DNA of 62,000 nt from NCBI GenBank assembly GCA_009760855.2, contig WPIO01000220.1, forward strand, positions 1-62,000. Direction: 5' to 3'. Under the pieces are notes generated by a model. It had not been told where the DNA came from. It worked only from the letters and a program-made list of their open reading frames with translations, and did no database searches. Positions 23,031 through 33,810 of this stretch are shown here, one piece after another. Each line of letters opens with the position of its first letter. Within the stretch, counting starts at the first letter, position 1. This DNA comes from Cristatella mucedo. Its lineage: Eukaryota > Bryozoa > Phylactolaemata > Cristatellidae. The translations under genes were made by a program, and so were the position numbers.

Positions 23031-23156
23031 CAACTTGACATCCAGGACCATACCAGCCTTTTTCGCAGCCGTTAGGACAAAACCCATTGAGAACATTACA
23101 TGGTGCACCGTTCAAGCAATGGCACGGAAGAGATGATGCAAGGTCGCATACCAAAG
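23031..23156 (-). CDS. Exon: EGF-like module
   Basis: The 126-nt exon starts after TTTACCTTGTAG with two bases and ends before GTAAGC; phase 1 at both sides. Its 41 codons contain seven Cys in the order CDLASSLPCHCLNGAPC, NGFCPNGCEKG, WYGPGC. This is the classical short EGF-like repeat of MEGF/Draper-type and Tie-type proteins. It is the most upstream exon I can identify. An upstream exon ending in phase 1 must exist, because the exon carries no start codon or signal peptide. Confidence 0.85.
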
Positions 23157-23324
23157 CTACAAGGTAAACCCGACAAGCACGTCAAACTTAAGTCTACAAC
23201 TATTTGCCAACGACAGAACATTCAATTTCGTTGACATCATCAATGCACTTCAGACTGCCAACCGGCCAACCAATGGTCAATGAATGGCTACGACAGTATT
23301 ATGCCCACAGGCAGGCCACATTGC

Positions 23325-23740
23325 ATAATGAAAATAATAATAATAATGAAATTAGCATGTATGTAAAGCTCCCTCGGAGAACCAAGGTACTTTCTAAGCA
23401 AGTTATATATGCTGCAAGAGAAACATGTCAATACGGTCAGTGATAACAGCATCAGCACGAATAAGCACAAAAAGAACGATTTACAAGGAGCAAGCAGACT
23501 GTGAAAAAATTTGCATTTTAGGTTTATGTTTAAAATGGCATCAAGTCAGGGTATGTCGCGATGTCAGTCGGTAGTGAGCTCCTGGCTTGCAAGCACACGA
23601 GGTAAAGATAAGGTATCCAGAGAACATAAGGTCAGTAAGTGGCAGAGCTAAACGAATTGACTCGGAAGAGTGGGTGGTACGATCCCTAGCCTGTTTAGGC
23701 AGTAGTTCCGATTGGTAGGCTGGAGCAAGGGGCACTTAAG
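23325..23740 (-). mobile_element. LINE family B, 3' part
   Basis: (AAT)n start near 23330, then tail, then minus-strand ESIRLALPLTDLMFSGYL and PAYQSELLPKQA, corresponding to the family B 'LAPAYLSDLLPHQAKHRTT' block. Internal shortening compared with the copy at 59 kb. Confidence 0.7.
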
Positions 23741-23744
23741 TATG

Positions 23745-24475
23745 AAAGCATATATATATAATGCACGGCAAATGCATATAAGTCTGAAAATGCAATATAA
23801 GTATGCAAATAAGTATGATATAATATAGATCGTGCACTGCAGATGCACCAAAAACTCAGCAAAGTTTATTATCATACGTTGATACCAGCTTTAAGGATAC
23901 TATCAAAGGTGCCAAGTAACCTTAGTCTTTATCGTGCATGTGTGACCATACCTGCATGTATACACACACACACAAACAACAGGCTAGGACGTGCACGTGT
24001 ACTCAAGCACATGCCCACATGCAAGTGCGCATACACACATTGCTCAAAATGCCTGGTTTTCAAAATAAAGATTTTGAAACCAATTTCATGTAATTGGAGA
24101 TACCGATAATGTGCTTATCCACCTAAGAGATCAAAGATCTAAACGGCAACTACATTCCATGTATTTCCATCGAAGAAAGAAAAGTGCACTGTGAAATAAG
24201 AAGAGCTTAGCTTGGACTGTATCAGTGGCCGTATAGGCCGCACAACCTCATTAGGTAAGCACACATTTTTAAACCAGCGATTCAACCATACTCGTGGCAC
24301 GGCACAGATAACAACTAAGCAAGAAACATAGACTGAAGAAAACCAAAAAACATCTCTCTATAGGATCGTTTTGTTACTAGGCCAACAGAGAAGTACCAGC
24401 ACCTAAAATACCCATAGACTGGAGACCATGGCCCTAAGGGCACGGTAGGATGCCGGTAATTATAAGTGACTGAAA
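23745..24475. other. Stretch without recognised gene; AC/TG-rich patch
   Basis: There is an (AC)n-like patch near 23960 and many GCACATGC words, but nothing coding. It lies upstream of the first recognised exon of the minus-strand gene. Confidence 0.35.
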
Positions 24476-24478
24476 TGG

Positions 24479-24643
24479 TGAGCCATGATGGCACGCTAGA
24501 TAAGGCTGTTGCTTTTCACAACCTCGGTCCGAAGGTCGTTGGTTCCAATCCTGCTGCAAGCAATCTTATATCTCTGTTTCATGCAGTGGTGATAGCCTTA
24601 GAGGCTTTTGTGTCGCTACATAAAAGAGGCTGCTAAATCAGCT
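24479..24643 (+). mobile_element. tRNA-derived SINE family S1, near complete
   Basis: Starts TGAGCCATGATGGCACGCTAGATAAGG (the A-box region), with a B box near GTTGGTTCCAATCC, then GCAGTGGTGATAGCC and the end GAGGCTGCTAAATCAGCT, matching the copies at 55.7 and 56.2 kb over the full length. Confidence 0.8.
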
Positions 24644-25199
24644 ATAAAAAAGCAGCAGTGAAACGTTGAATAACACTTAAACAGTAAAGAAACACCCCAG
24701 GCACAGACCCTACGACGTTTACGGTTCTGCATAGCAGCAGTGGAATCGACATATTCACATTATTCTACACAGCTAAGACCTGGAGCTTGGGTATATCTTC
24801 TTCAAGGTGAGTGCTATTTCCTACGATCTAAATAGTTAGCTCTGCCTAGACGACGACGACTGAAGAGCACTGTTTTACTGCTGGTCTAGCTGGATGCAGA
24901 TACAGTCTAAAGTAAAGGAAAGCTAGCTGAATAATGGCATACCGCCACGAAGAACCATCGGCCATTCCCTTTCCTCTTCCTCCTCCAGAACATCATGTCG
25001 GCCCAGCTAAGAATCATTCAATCACCCACCCGGCACCAATTCCTCCTTTATCTCAGATTGATCTGATCGCATTTCGATTCGGGGTGCAAAAGATCGATCT
25101 TTCCTCACTATGGTTGATTTCATCATTCATTTTGATAACCCACCCGACTCCTTTAGCACTGAAATGCATGCACCACTTGACTAATTGTCTCTTGTGACT

Positions 25200-25935
25200 C
25201 ATGTGCATGGCTCTGCTCACATCAATTGTCAAATACGTCTTGACTTCTGTCTTGACTTCTGTAACTCGCTGCTTGCTGGCCTACCAGCCGGTGCAATCAG
25301 GAGCTTACAGCTGGTGCAAGACTCTGCAGCTAGGCATGTCTGTCGTGAGTGTCGCAGTTGCCACATCACACCACTTCTCGGTCAACGACCTGCACTGGCA
25401 ACCAGTCAAGCAACAGATCAAATTCAAGGTTTTGTCACTCACTTTTAGGTCTCTTCATTCTTTGGCTCCAGGCTACTTATCAGATCTACTTCCCCAACAG
25501 GACAAGCATCGTACCACCAGCTTTTCGGAAAATAACTATTTACCTACACCTCGTACAAACCTCAAATCCTTTGGAGACTCTGCACTTAGTTCGTATGCTC
25601 TCAAAGCCTGGAACTCACTCTCGACTTCTGTCACGACATACCTTGACTTGACCACATTTAAAAAGAAATTATAAAATCACCTCTTCATGAAAGCATGTAG
25701 TGGGTCCCTGTGATTTGTCCTTTATATGCTTATGCGGGATGATATTGTTGCACGCTACCACTAACCACACTTGCATGCTGACCCTGTTCATGTCACCCTT
25801 AACCATATTATTCATGTTTTTTTCAAGCATAATACAATTCACCATTCGATCGTGCTTCCTTTGCAGCAAATGTAAAGCACCTAGAAACAGATTAAGCTAT
25901 CTGAGGGTACTTTATCAAGTGTTCTATTATTAATA
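25200..25935 (+). mobile_element. LINE family B, RT C-terminus to (ATT)n tail
   Basis: Plus-strand frames read LTSVTRCLLAYQPV, LDFCNSLLAGLPAGA, LHWQPVKQQIKFKVLSLTFRSLHSLAPGYLSDLLP, NLKSFGDSALSSYALKAWNSLS and LTTFKKKL. The long 157-codon frame at 25201-25674 is the best-preserved family B coding piece here. The tail, hairpin and ATT run follow. Confidence 0.88.
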
Positions 25936-26059
25936 TTACAAAAAGTCGTCCAAGTTTTCTTAAACAACTGTACTTTGCCATCACCAAGTAATAATAAATC
26001 CTGCTTATCTGACCACATGCAGATCTCATTCAGACTACAATGTGTGCCCTCCTTTTCCT

Positions 26060-26520
26060 CCTCATATAAAATCACCGGTTAATCGCGAAACGTCAGGACA
26101 CTTGACATCAGTGCTATCTGTGCAAGAATATCTACTTTGCCTATGCTGCTCAATTCATTCTCCAACCTGTCATCTTTCGTTGAGCTAAGCATGACACTAA
26201 TTGACATGCTCGACGAGTTTGCACCTCTGACTAAGCGCACTGTGCACCCTCGCCCAGAAGGCCTGTGGTTTACCAAAGGTATTAAACTAGCACGGTCTAT
26301 TAAGAGAAAGCTTGAAAAAGCAAACGAAAGATCAGGACTGACTATCCATTGACTGGCATACGAAGACTACTGTAGGTCGTAACAATCAATCCTGGAAAGG
26401 CCAAGTCTATGAAAGTATTATTCGATCACAGATGCACGTGCAAGACATTGCTGGTGTCTTTCGTTCTTAAAGCTGTACCAAGTTCGTGCCTTCTGCAGCT
26501 GAAGTAGGCAGCTATTAACT
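26060..26520 (+). mobile_element. LINE ORF2 linker fragment
   Basis: Plus-strand frame reads DMLDEFAPLTKRTV, PRPEGLWFTKGIKLARSIKRKLEKANERSGL. This is the region between endonuclease and RT of L2/CR1 ORF2 ('DKFAPLK-x-R-x-V...PWF-x-x-E-I-x-x-A-K-R-x-x-R-x-L-E'). Downstream words decay after a stop near 26350. Confidence 0.75.
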
Positions 26521-26984
26521 AAAAATGTCGTGAACCTTAAATTGAGATGATGGGTTGTTATGTTCGAGCAAAGAAGCTAGCTGGCGAATGTGGTCAAACA
26601 TGTAAAACAGGTTTTTAAGACACTTTTGTGGGCAGCTTAGTGAGGCGATATCTCGTAATAGCACTGCTTTTAGACGGGTTCGGCTAAAGTTGTGCATTTG
26701 TGATTCCTGTGAGTGTAGCTGTTAAAGGTACATACTTATCAGCCAGTTTGAAAAATAAACACAGTCGTAGCCTCCCCAGCTGTACAAGCGAGGAAGTGGT
26801 TAAGCCGAAAATAGCAATGTACTGCTAATGTAGGTTAGGCCAAAGCTTTATTGTGTCTAAAAACGCAACTTATTAAGAGGAATATAATTGGGGTTACTGT
26901 TGGCTGAACATTAGGCTCACCAAGGCCCACTGGTTTTACGATGTGGAATTCTCACATGGTCTTCCGTATGCTTGTCTCTTTGTT

Positions 26985-27235
26985 TATAATAATAATAACA
27001 CTAATAATGCACGGGATACAGCAGCCTAAGAGCACTCAATATCTTTCTAGGCACTTCACTTCACATTTACGTCAAAGGAAGCTCAATCGATTGGTCAGTG
27101 CTTGATACCATACTCGATAAACAAGATGATCATGCTCGACAAACAAGAACTGCATTGTTAGGCATGACATGCATAGGGTCGGCTAGCAAGTTTGGTTAGT
27201 GGAAGCATGCACAGTATGTATGTATGTATATATGT
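26985..27235 (-). mobile_element. LINE family B 3' tail
   Basis: AAT repeats, a decayed hairpin (CTAAGAGCACTCAATATC), GCTCAATCGATTGG and a CATGACATGCATAGGGTCGG word. Ends at a (TATG)n patch near 27215. Confidence 0.65.
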
Positions 27236-27299
27236 ATCTCTGTCTGTAACTATACAAAGTCACAAAGACCATCTGGGTGTTATTCAAGAGAGTTTTGTA

Positions 27300-27715
27300 T
27301 AGCCCACTCACAGCCTAAGCAGCTTTCGGGAGGCATATCGTCTCTCGCAACAAAGAGAAAGTGGTAAGCATAGCTGAGTCAGGAGAGCAGTTGAGGTAGT
27401 GAGTAGCATGAAAGTAGTAGCTCGAGAATGCTGAAACGGATGAGCCATAGTCGGCAGTAGGAGAATAGTTGTCGTTGCCTAACAATTGTGGAAGAGAGTT
27501 CCACAATCTATGACCTGCAGAGCTAAAGCTTTTGTCGCCAACGGTCTTAAAGCTTAGGAATAGAGCAGCTAGTTTATTGTCCACACCGGACCTGAGGGCG
27601 CGAATAGGCTGGAACTGATGCAGCAGTTCAGCTGAGTACGACGGAGCCAAGCCGTGGCAGGCCTTGTGGGTCAGCATAAGAACTTTGCTCTGTATCCGTT
27701 GCCCAACCGGCATTC
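27300..27715 (-). mobile_element. LINE family A, RT C-terminal fragment
   Basis: The 132-codon minus-strand frame reads PVGQRIQSKVLMLTHKACHGLAPSY, LLHQFQPIRALRSGVDNKLAALFLSFKTVGDKSFSSAGHRLWNSLPQ and is collinear with the copies at 33.3 and 35.9 kb. Confidence 0.85.
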
Positions 27716-27719
27716 ATCC

Positions 27720-28330
27720 TAGCTCTTTTAAAAAGGATGCAAGCATAAGCACATAAAGTAGGAGTCACAGGGACTCACTAACTTCTGCGATATGTAGATG
27801 CATTTCCAGTTTCCTTTTAACTGTGGTCAAGTCAGGAGATGTGACGCAAATTGGGATTGAGTTCCAGGTTATGGGCGATTACGAATTGAAGGCACGGTCT
27901 ACAAAGGATTTGATATTTCATATTAGTATGAGAAAACAGTGAGATTCCGAATAGCTGGTGCCATGATGCTTAGATTCACACAGATAGAACACACGAGTGA
28001 AGAACAGTTTGATTTTTCCTGCCCTCATAACATCGTAAAGTTAGAGGACCTTTGCCGAGCTCGTGTCTATCGTTTGGGTCATGCAAACTAAATGCAAGGT
28101 CTTCAAAGACTTTGAGGTTTTAGAGGCATGACTAAGTGGCACGAGTAACAACAGCCAGTCGTACCGTAGGAAGCCTGAGATATACGAAGAGTAAGTGTCT
28201 TGAGCCGGTAACCAATCATTAAGAAAGTGTGGGCACCCAAAAGTGTATGACTTGGTCTTGACCATGAATAGCCCTTGTGTTTAATAGGCATCCAGTGCAG
28301 ATAGGAAAGTAGTGTCCTGATGTGGTGGCG
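27720..28330 (-). mobile_element. LINE family B, decayed
   Basis: Minus-strand TSKSLKTLHLVC and related pieces plus the GTGGTCAAGTCAGGAGATGTGACGC word are family B C-terminal remains. It directly abuts the family A copy. Confidence 0.55.
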
Positions 28331-28334
28331 ACAC

Positions 28335-29075
28335 GTAATGATGAAAAAACTAATGACAAAAGCATAGCTGCTGTTTTTTGTCAGTGGGAAGTCCTGCAGT
28401 GACAGTTAGATATTGATACCACAATGCCCAATGTTACAAGTAAAGCGCCATTTTTTATTCCTAAGCATCACTCACTTATGCCCAAAATGTCACTTTTTTC
28501 TGGTAAAAGGGCATTGTAGACCAGAGCACATTGACTTGCTACACAGGCTTTTTGTGACGTGCTGACCGAGCTAGCTTAGTTGTTTGCCTTTACAGTTTCT
28601 GCATCGCTCGAGGTTTTCTCATAACTGATTAAGCTCAATTGCCGTCATTCATTTCGATAAAGTTAGCTGCCATCAACTAGCACATTTTTGCTGTACAAGT
28701 TGCATCTGACTTTCATGGAATTGAAGTGAGGGAAGTCTAGCAGGGTTGGAAGCACCAATAACGGCAATGAGTCGTTTGCATTACAATGAGAGCCCAGTAG
28801 TCTATATCTAGGATAATAGGGAGAGTAGATGCTGTGAATAAGACGTGAGTATAAACCCAAGAAAACTAAATTTACTTTCAGGCTTATGCTGTAAAAGAAG
28901 TGCATCAATTTGTAAGTGACAACATAGGCAGTGTCAAAAGGCTTGAGCACATACACGATAATTTACAAAGATTGAGTAAATGCTGTGAGGAGCAGGGGTC
29001 TTAACCTTCTTTTCACATGCTCCAAGAACAAATGATATCGTATTAAGGAATGCACACAAGTTTCTCCTGGCTCTT
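28335..29075. other. Stretch without recognised feature
   Basis: A 97-codon minus-strand open frame at 28663-28956 has no recognisable motif. No repeat family identified. Confidence 0.3.
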
Positions 29076-29081
29076 ACTCTA

Positions 29082-29195
29082 GCATAAGGTAAGGTGCTTC
29101 CACTGTACTACAAAATGTCTTGGATTCGAGTCCTGCAGCAAACAATCCTGTTTTGCCTGCTTCGAGCTTGGTGATAGCTGAAAAGGCTTTTCTGC
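29082..29195 (+). mobile_element. tRNA-derived SINE family S1, degenerate
   Basis: GCATAAGGTAAGGTGCTTCC head, GGATTCGAGTCCTGC as the B box, then TTGGTGATAGCTGAAAAGGCTTTTCTGCC body. Confidence 0.6.
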
Positions 29196-29504
29196 CTTGA
29201 GGTACCTGAGACTGATGGATCAGCTGATAGACATAACCAGCATGCATGCCTTGACAAATTCACATTTTGATAGAAGTGGAAATGCTTCTGAAGCACCTTC
29301 GATGCTTGCTGCCTAGGCAGGGCGTCATTTCAAGGTAGCTATTTCAAGGTATGTATGTGTAAAAGTAAGTAGATATATTTCATTGCAGGAATGTGGGACC
29401 ATCCATCGCTACACGGTGACCTGGCTCGGTTGAGGTTTGTAGTTGATCGCTGCTAGAAACCTTGGCACAATGCTTCAGCTGTCATAACTTACTCTCATTT
29501 GCTT

Positions 29505-29830
29505 AAAGACCGTTGGCGACACAAGCTTTAGCACTGCAGGTCCTAGACTGTGGAACTTGCTTCCACAATTCTTTGGCGATGGCAACTACTCTCCTACTGC
29601 CGACTGTGGCTTATCCTTTTCAGCTGTCCTGAGCTGCTACTTTTATGCTAGTCGCTACCTCAACTGCTCTCCTGACTCTGCCATGCTTCCTACTTTGTCT
29701 TTGTTTCGTAAGGCGAAGTCTGTTGGCTACCGAATGCCTACCGAAAGCCGCTTTGGCTGTCAGTGGGCTATGCAAAACTCTCTTGGGTAACAGCCAGATG
29801 ATCTTTATGGATTTACAGACGGAGATACAT
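29505..29830 (+). mobile_element. LINE family A, 3' end
   Basis: Starts at the VGDTSFSTAGPRLWNLLPQ block (KTVGDRSFSSAGPRLWNSLPQ in other copies) and runs through the conserved YFYA..YLNCSPDSAMLPTLSLFR region to an ACGGAGATACATG tail. Confidence 0.8.
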
Positions 29831-29834
29831 GTAT

Positions 29835-30065
29835 ACATACATACTTACTGTGCATGCTGCCACTAACCAAACTTGCAAGCCGACCCTAGGCATGTCACGC
29901 TTAACCATGTAATTCTTGTTTATCGAGCATGATCATCTCGTTTATCGAGTATGGTATCAAGCACTGACCAATCGATTGAGCTTCCTATGAAGTAAAGAGG
30001 CATATATGAAGCGCCTGAATAGAGATTAAGTTCTCTTGGGGCACTATACAAATGAATTATAAATT
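29835..30065 (+). mobile_element. LINE family B tail joined to an S2-type tail
   Basis: ACTGTGCATGCTGCCACTAACC and CATGTCACGCTTAACCATG are family B. After about 30000 it changes to GAAGCGCCTGAATAGAGATTAAG...ACAAATGAATTATAA, the S2 ending. Either a fusion or an S2 3' fragment inserted in the LINE tail. Confidence 0.6.
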
Positions 30066-30275
30066 CTTCGGGCCTTACAAAATATGAAGGAATAATGTTA
30101 AAAAAATTAATTGCGAATACCTAGCAATCAGCTAAATGGGGAGGGCTATCTTAATAAACAGGCTAGAACTGCTAGCGATTCACATGGATTCCAGCACGAA
30201 CCGTAGGTCTCCAGTGTCAAAAAAGTCGTCATAAACGAACTCAAACTCGGTTGCTGGTTGACCGGGCAGTAAAGT

Positions 30276-30411
30276 ATAATTCATTTGTATAGGGCCCTAA
30301 GAAATTTGATCTCTACTCAGGCGCTTCAGACATGCCTTCTGGCTCGAGCTCACGACCTCAGCCAGACCTTGGTCGGGGCAAGCACCTTAACCACGGGACC
30401 AATCCAGCTCG
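30276..30411 (-). mobile_element. tRNA-derived SINE family S2
   Basis: Minus strand: GGTCCCGTGGTTAAGGTGC head, CCCGACCAAGGTC arm, GTGAGCTCGAGCC B-box region and the AGAGATCAAATTTCTTAGGGCC tail. Confidence 0.75.
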
Positions 30412-30795
30412 ACATGTCTGTTGTATCATTTATACAAACTATTATTGCCGGAGCACTGGCTTACCAACGAGTATGCTGCAGTATCCTATTCGGAGCAATC
30501 CGCCACTTCGAAAAATGCTCTTGCCCATTCTGCCGATGCCTCAGATCGGAGTCGCAGGTTCGGGGCAGCAAAGACGTGCAGCTCAGATCTCGAAGACACC
30601 GAAATAATGCACAAAAAACCTGGAATTTTGAAGTAACCAGTGTGTTAGTAAGTCCCCATATACACATACATGCACAAATATGTCTGGGACCTACAGGTGG
30701 AACCAGGAAATTTCAAACGTATGCCTACGGCTGCACAAATGTAGGTATTTAGGGATCAGTATAGCACCGGTATAAGCAATTATCACTTTTCCGAC

Positions 30796-31190
30796 TACCG
30801 AAACTATCTACCGGGAAGGCCTTCACTCGTCAAGGAAAGTATAAGGTTTCCGCAATCAGTACTTACCCAACGCACCACTCGAGGTGCTACTTCCTGGTCG
30901 ACCGCCAACAAAGAGAAAGTCAAAAATGAATAGACCAAGCGGCAGTCCACCCGACTGCTGCGACGTAGGTCAAGGGCACCTGAGGTCTCAATCAGTCGGG
31001 ACGTATTAGCGGCTTTTAATAGTGACAGTTCCGTTAAAGAATGACCGTTGCCAGACGCCACGGTAGCTGCTGGAAATTAGGAGGCTGGACCCGAAAGACC
31101 TTAGGTGCCCGCCTCGGTGGACTACGACAAAAAGCATGAACATAAGGTAAAGCGCTCGGTCGCACCTGAGCCGGCGAGGAGCGTTCTCTA
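30796..31190 (+). repeat. Unclassified interspersed repeat R1, copy 1
   Basis: Shares with 38225-38690, in the same orientation, the words CGAAACTATCTACCG, GAAGGCCTTCACT, GCTACTTCCTGGTCGACCGC, AAAGAGAAAGTC, TACGTAGGTCAAGGGCAC (ACGTAGG here), GTAGCTGCTGGAAATT and AGGCTGGACCCGAAAG. Neither strand has an intact reading frame. It could be part of an LTR element. Orientation is arbitrary. Confidence 0.65.
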
Positions 31191-31485
31191 GCCTGTATAT
31201 TATGCTGGGATTAGAACGGCGGTGCGAGCTGTAGTTCGTATGTATGTATTGTATGCAGGCTACTCTGATAAGCCAATGGTGAGCTGTTAGAAGCACCACC
31301 GAGAGGGGCCGGTGCACAGCTGTGGTCCGCCAGTGATGTGGTATACCTTGCCGATGTTCGATCCTGGATGTCGGAAAACTTCCTGAAATTAAATGACGAT
31401 AAAACCGAACTGCTTCTCATAGGACACCCTAAGCGTGTGGCCGGATTAAAAGGCTTTGCTGTTCTAATAGGTGATGCTATTGTGC

Positions 31486-32971
31486 TGTAGTGCCCTGCTG
31501 GCCTTGGCTGAATTTTAGCACGAACAAAAGCTGTTCGGAGGCGGGCTAGAACTCCTTTGTCCTGGAGCAGTGAGCCAGAGAGGAGCGTCAGTGCGGTTAG
31601 AGAGGAAGCGCTTAAGAGCAAGCCAGGAAGCTCTCTGACCAGCGGTGGCGAGTCGGCCTTTGGAATTGGTCCGATACCCGCGGGAGCGGCTGATCGATGT
31701 TGGCTGGCCTGTCAACCTTCGCCATCACTCTGTCCAAAAAGAATCGTCTGGAACCCATTCGCCATTCAAGCTGGACAGAGGGGACATTCCAGTGGCCTAG
31801 TGCCGGTATTAATTCCTCACCGTAATGGGCCATGGTGTCGGGCCCAATACCACTAAGCTCTTGCCCCATTGTCTCAGCCAAGTATTTAAGAGTCGAGCGA
31901 CGCTCGCTCTGGGTCTTTTGCCTCGTGTGTTTTGTCTTTGGTCCGGCTCTGCGCCTCGACGCTGTCGGGCACTCGTTTCTCTAAAAGCGAGGGAGGAGGG
32001 CGGGCTGTCCGCCGACGATGGACGGAACAGGACGAGACAGCTCTAAGAGGATTCGGTGGAACTCCACCGAAAACGGTCGTATCGCGCCCGGGCTGGCATT
32101 TTGTGTTCTTTCGTGTTTTGTGTGTTCGCGCTAGCACGTGATCTCGGCATAGGGTTTTGCCGGCGCGAGCTAGGCGTAGTTGGCGTCTGTGGAGCCCTAG
32201 TTCTCCGGGTAGGGTTTGGGCTCCGGTTCGCGCTTCAGTGTGGAGAAGTATTTCCTCCACAGGAGTGCTTGAGTTGGCGTGTGTGGAGTATTCCTGCCGC
32301 ACTGGTGGAAACCGAGTTCTAGTTCCCGGTCAGGGTTTAGACTCTGGTTCAGGCTCCGTCTATTTGGGTCGTTTCCCATTATACTCGTAAGCAGCCCCAG
32401 TGTGGAGAAGTATTCCTTCCGCAAGAGTGCTCGAGGTGGCGCGTGTGGAATATTCCTGTCGCACTGTTGGGAACCGAGTTCTAGTTCACCGGTCAGGGTT
32501 TAGACTCCGGTTCGCGCTTCAGTGCATAGGAGTATTCCCTCCGCAAGAGTGTTTTAAGTTGGCGTGTTTGGGGTATTCCCTCGGCACAGGCAGGAACGGA
32601 TTCCTAGTTCACCGGTTAGGGTTTAGGGTCCGGGTCGCGCTTAGTGTGGAGGAGTATTCCCTCCGCAAGAGTGTTGGTGCAGTTGAGAACGTGCGAGGAG
32701 TGTGGAGATAAAGCTGAACTAGACGCGCAGCGACTTTGTGCGCTTGCGAATAAAGTTCACTAAAATCCCCAATCTGTGTGTCTCGCTTTCCAATTCACGC
32801 CGCGAACTCACGACCCCCTTTAGTAACGGTAAGCAGGTCAGCGCCAGAAACGCTTGTTTCATGGCGGCCAGCTTATTTCGCGTAGGCGCGCACTGAACGG
32901 CATTAGGCGATAGGCTACGCCGCTAGGTAAGCGGCAAGTCAAGCTTACCCAGCCGAGCCTTCGGCGTTACA
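31486..32971 (+). mobile_element. Solo LTR, 1486 bp, inserted in LINE family A
   Basis: Starts TGTAGTGCCC and ends GGCGTTACA (TGTA...TACA inverted ends). It is flanked by GTGC on both sides (31482-31485, 32972-32975), and removing it with one GTGC restores the LINE sequence seen at 35.5 kb. Inside are a TATTTAAG promoter-like word (31883-31890) and AATAAA (32749-32754). No internal coding region follows, so it is a solo LTR left by LTR-LTR recombination. The 4-bp duplication fits several LTR superfamilies, so the family is not assigned. Confidence 0.9.
32236..32690 (+). repeat. Minisatellite inside the LTR, unit about 122 bp
   Basis: Units begin CAGTGTGGAGAAGTATT (32236), CAGTGTGGAGAAGTATT (32398), CAGTGCATAGGAGTATT (32520) and TAGTGTGGAGGAGTATT (32642). 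The first has an extra insert of about 40 bp. Each contains GTCAGGGTTTAGACTCC-like and GAGTTGGCGTG words. Confidence 0.85.
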
Positions 32972-33810
32972 GTGCGACCTTCACCACATGCTCGTAATCT
33001 AGGTGTAGTGTTCGACAGCTGGCTCAATTTCAAAAGCTACATTCAGAAGACTGCCTCTACAGCTAGCCATCACATCCGATCCCTATCTAAGATTAGAAGC
33101 TGGGTCCCACAGTGGCTTGCAAAAAATTTAACTAGCTCTTTAGTTCTGTCTCGGCTTGATTATTGTAATTCCCTTTTGGCTGGGCTACCAAAGAAAGCTA
33201 TTATGCCACTACAGTGGACTATGAATATGGCTGCAAGGCTGGTCTTCAAGTCCCAGCGGTTTGAGCATGTGTCACCTCTGCTGAAAGAGCTAGGATGGTT
33301 GCCGGTTGAGCAAAGGATACAGAGCAAAGTTCTTACGCTGACCCACAAGGCCCGCCACGGCTTGGCTCCTTCGTACCTAGCTGAACTGCTGCATCAGTTT
33401 CAGCCTGTTCGCGCCCTCAGGTCCTGTGTGGACAATAAATGAGCTGTTCCATCCTCCGCTTTAAGACAGTTGGCGACAGAAGCTTTAGCTCTGCCGGTCC
33501 TAGACTGCGGAACTCGCTTCCACAATTCTTACGCAACGACATCTACTCTCCAACTGCCGACTATGGCATATCTTTTTCAGCAGTCCTGAACTGCTACTTC
33601 TATGCTACTCACTACCTCAACTGCTCTCCTAACTCTGCGATGCTTCCCACTTTCTCTTTGTTGCGTGAGAAGAAGTCTGTTGGCTACCGAATGCGTACCG
33701 AAAGCCGCTTAGGCTGTGAGTGTGCTATACAAAACTCTCCTGCCTATAACCCACGTGTTCTTTTTGACTTTGTGGAGTTACTAATGGAGATACATTACAT
33801 TACATGGTAT

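Larger units (their letters stand above)
1680..23156 (-). other. Partial gene model: modular EGF / F-type lectin (FTP) / FN3 extracellular or receptor protein
   Basis: Seven firm and three tentative minus-strand exons can be chained without frame conflict among the firm ones. Order from 5' to 3' of the gene: EGF-like (23031-23156), tentative Cys-rich exon (18705-18869), FTP first half (16921-17145), FTP second half (14427-14657), EGF-like (11243-11395), tentative Ig halves (10960-11197, 9517-9665), FN3-like (8833-9198), beta-sandwich halves (3523-3677, 1680-1827). Firm outer boundaries are all phase 1, the hallmark of shuffled extracellular modules. EGF, Ig and FN3 in this order recalls Tie-type receptor tyrosine kinases, and FTP next to EGF occurs in invertebrate scavenger or receptor proteins; the Tie comparison is inference. 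Signal peptide, membrane segment and any cytoplasmic domain are not seen, so the gene probably extends past both ends of this model. Confidence 0.7.
31345..33805 (+). mobile_element. LINE family A, interrupted by a solo LTR (coding parts 31345-31485 and 32972-33805)
   Basis: The left piece reads DVRSWMSENFLKLNDDKTELLLIGHPKR; the right piece continues with the RPSPHARNLGVVFDSW and SRLDYCNSLLAGLPKKA blocks, LLKELGWLPVEQRIQSKVLTLTHKA, and an ACATTACATTACAT tail. A 5-bp duplication GGTAT flanks the whole LINE (31340-31344 and 33806-33810). The uninterrupted copy at 35.4-36.3 kb shows that the gap between the pieces is an insertion. A frame break near 33440 inactivates it. Confidence 0.88.

Noticed and set aside
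32600-32640. Telomere-like TTAGGGTTTAGGG words
   Set aside because: They are part of the 122-bp LTR minisatellite and occur once per unit in varied form, not as a telomere tract.
32040-32711. Overlapping plus-strand frames with VEYSCRTGGNR-like repeats
   Set aside because: They are the 122-bp non-coding minisatellite inside an LTR; the repeated peptides are a by-product.
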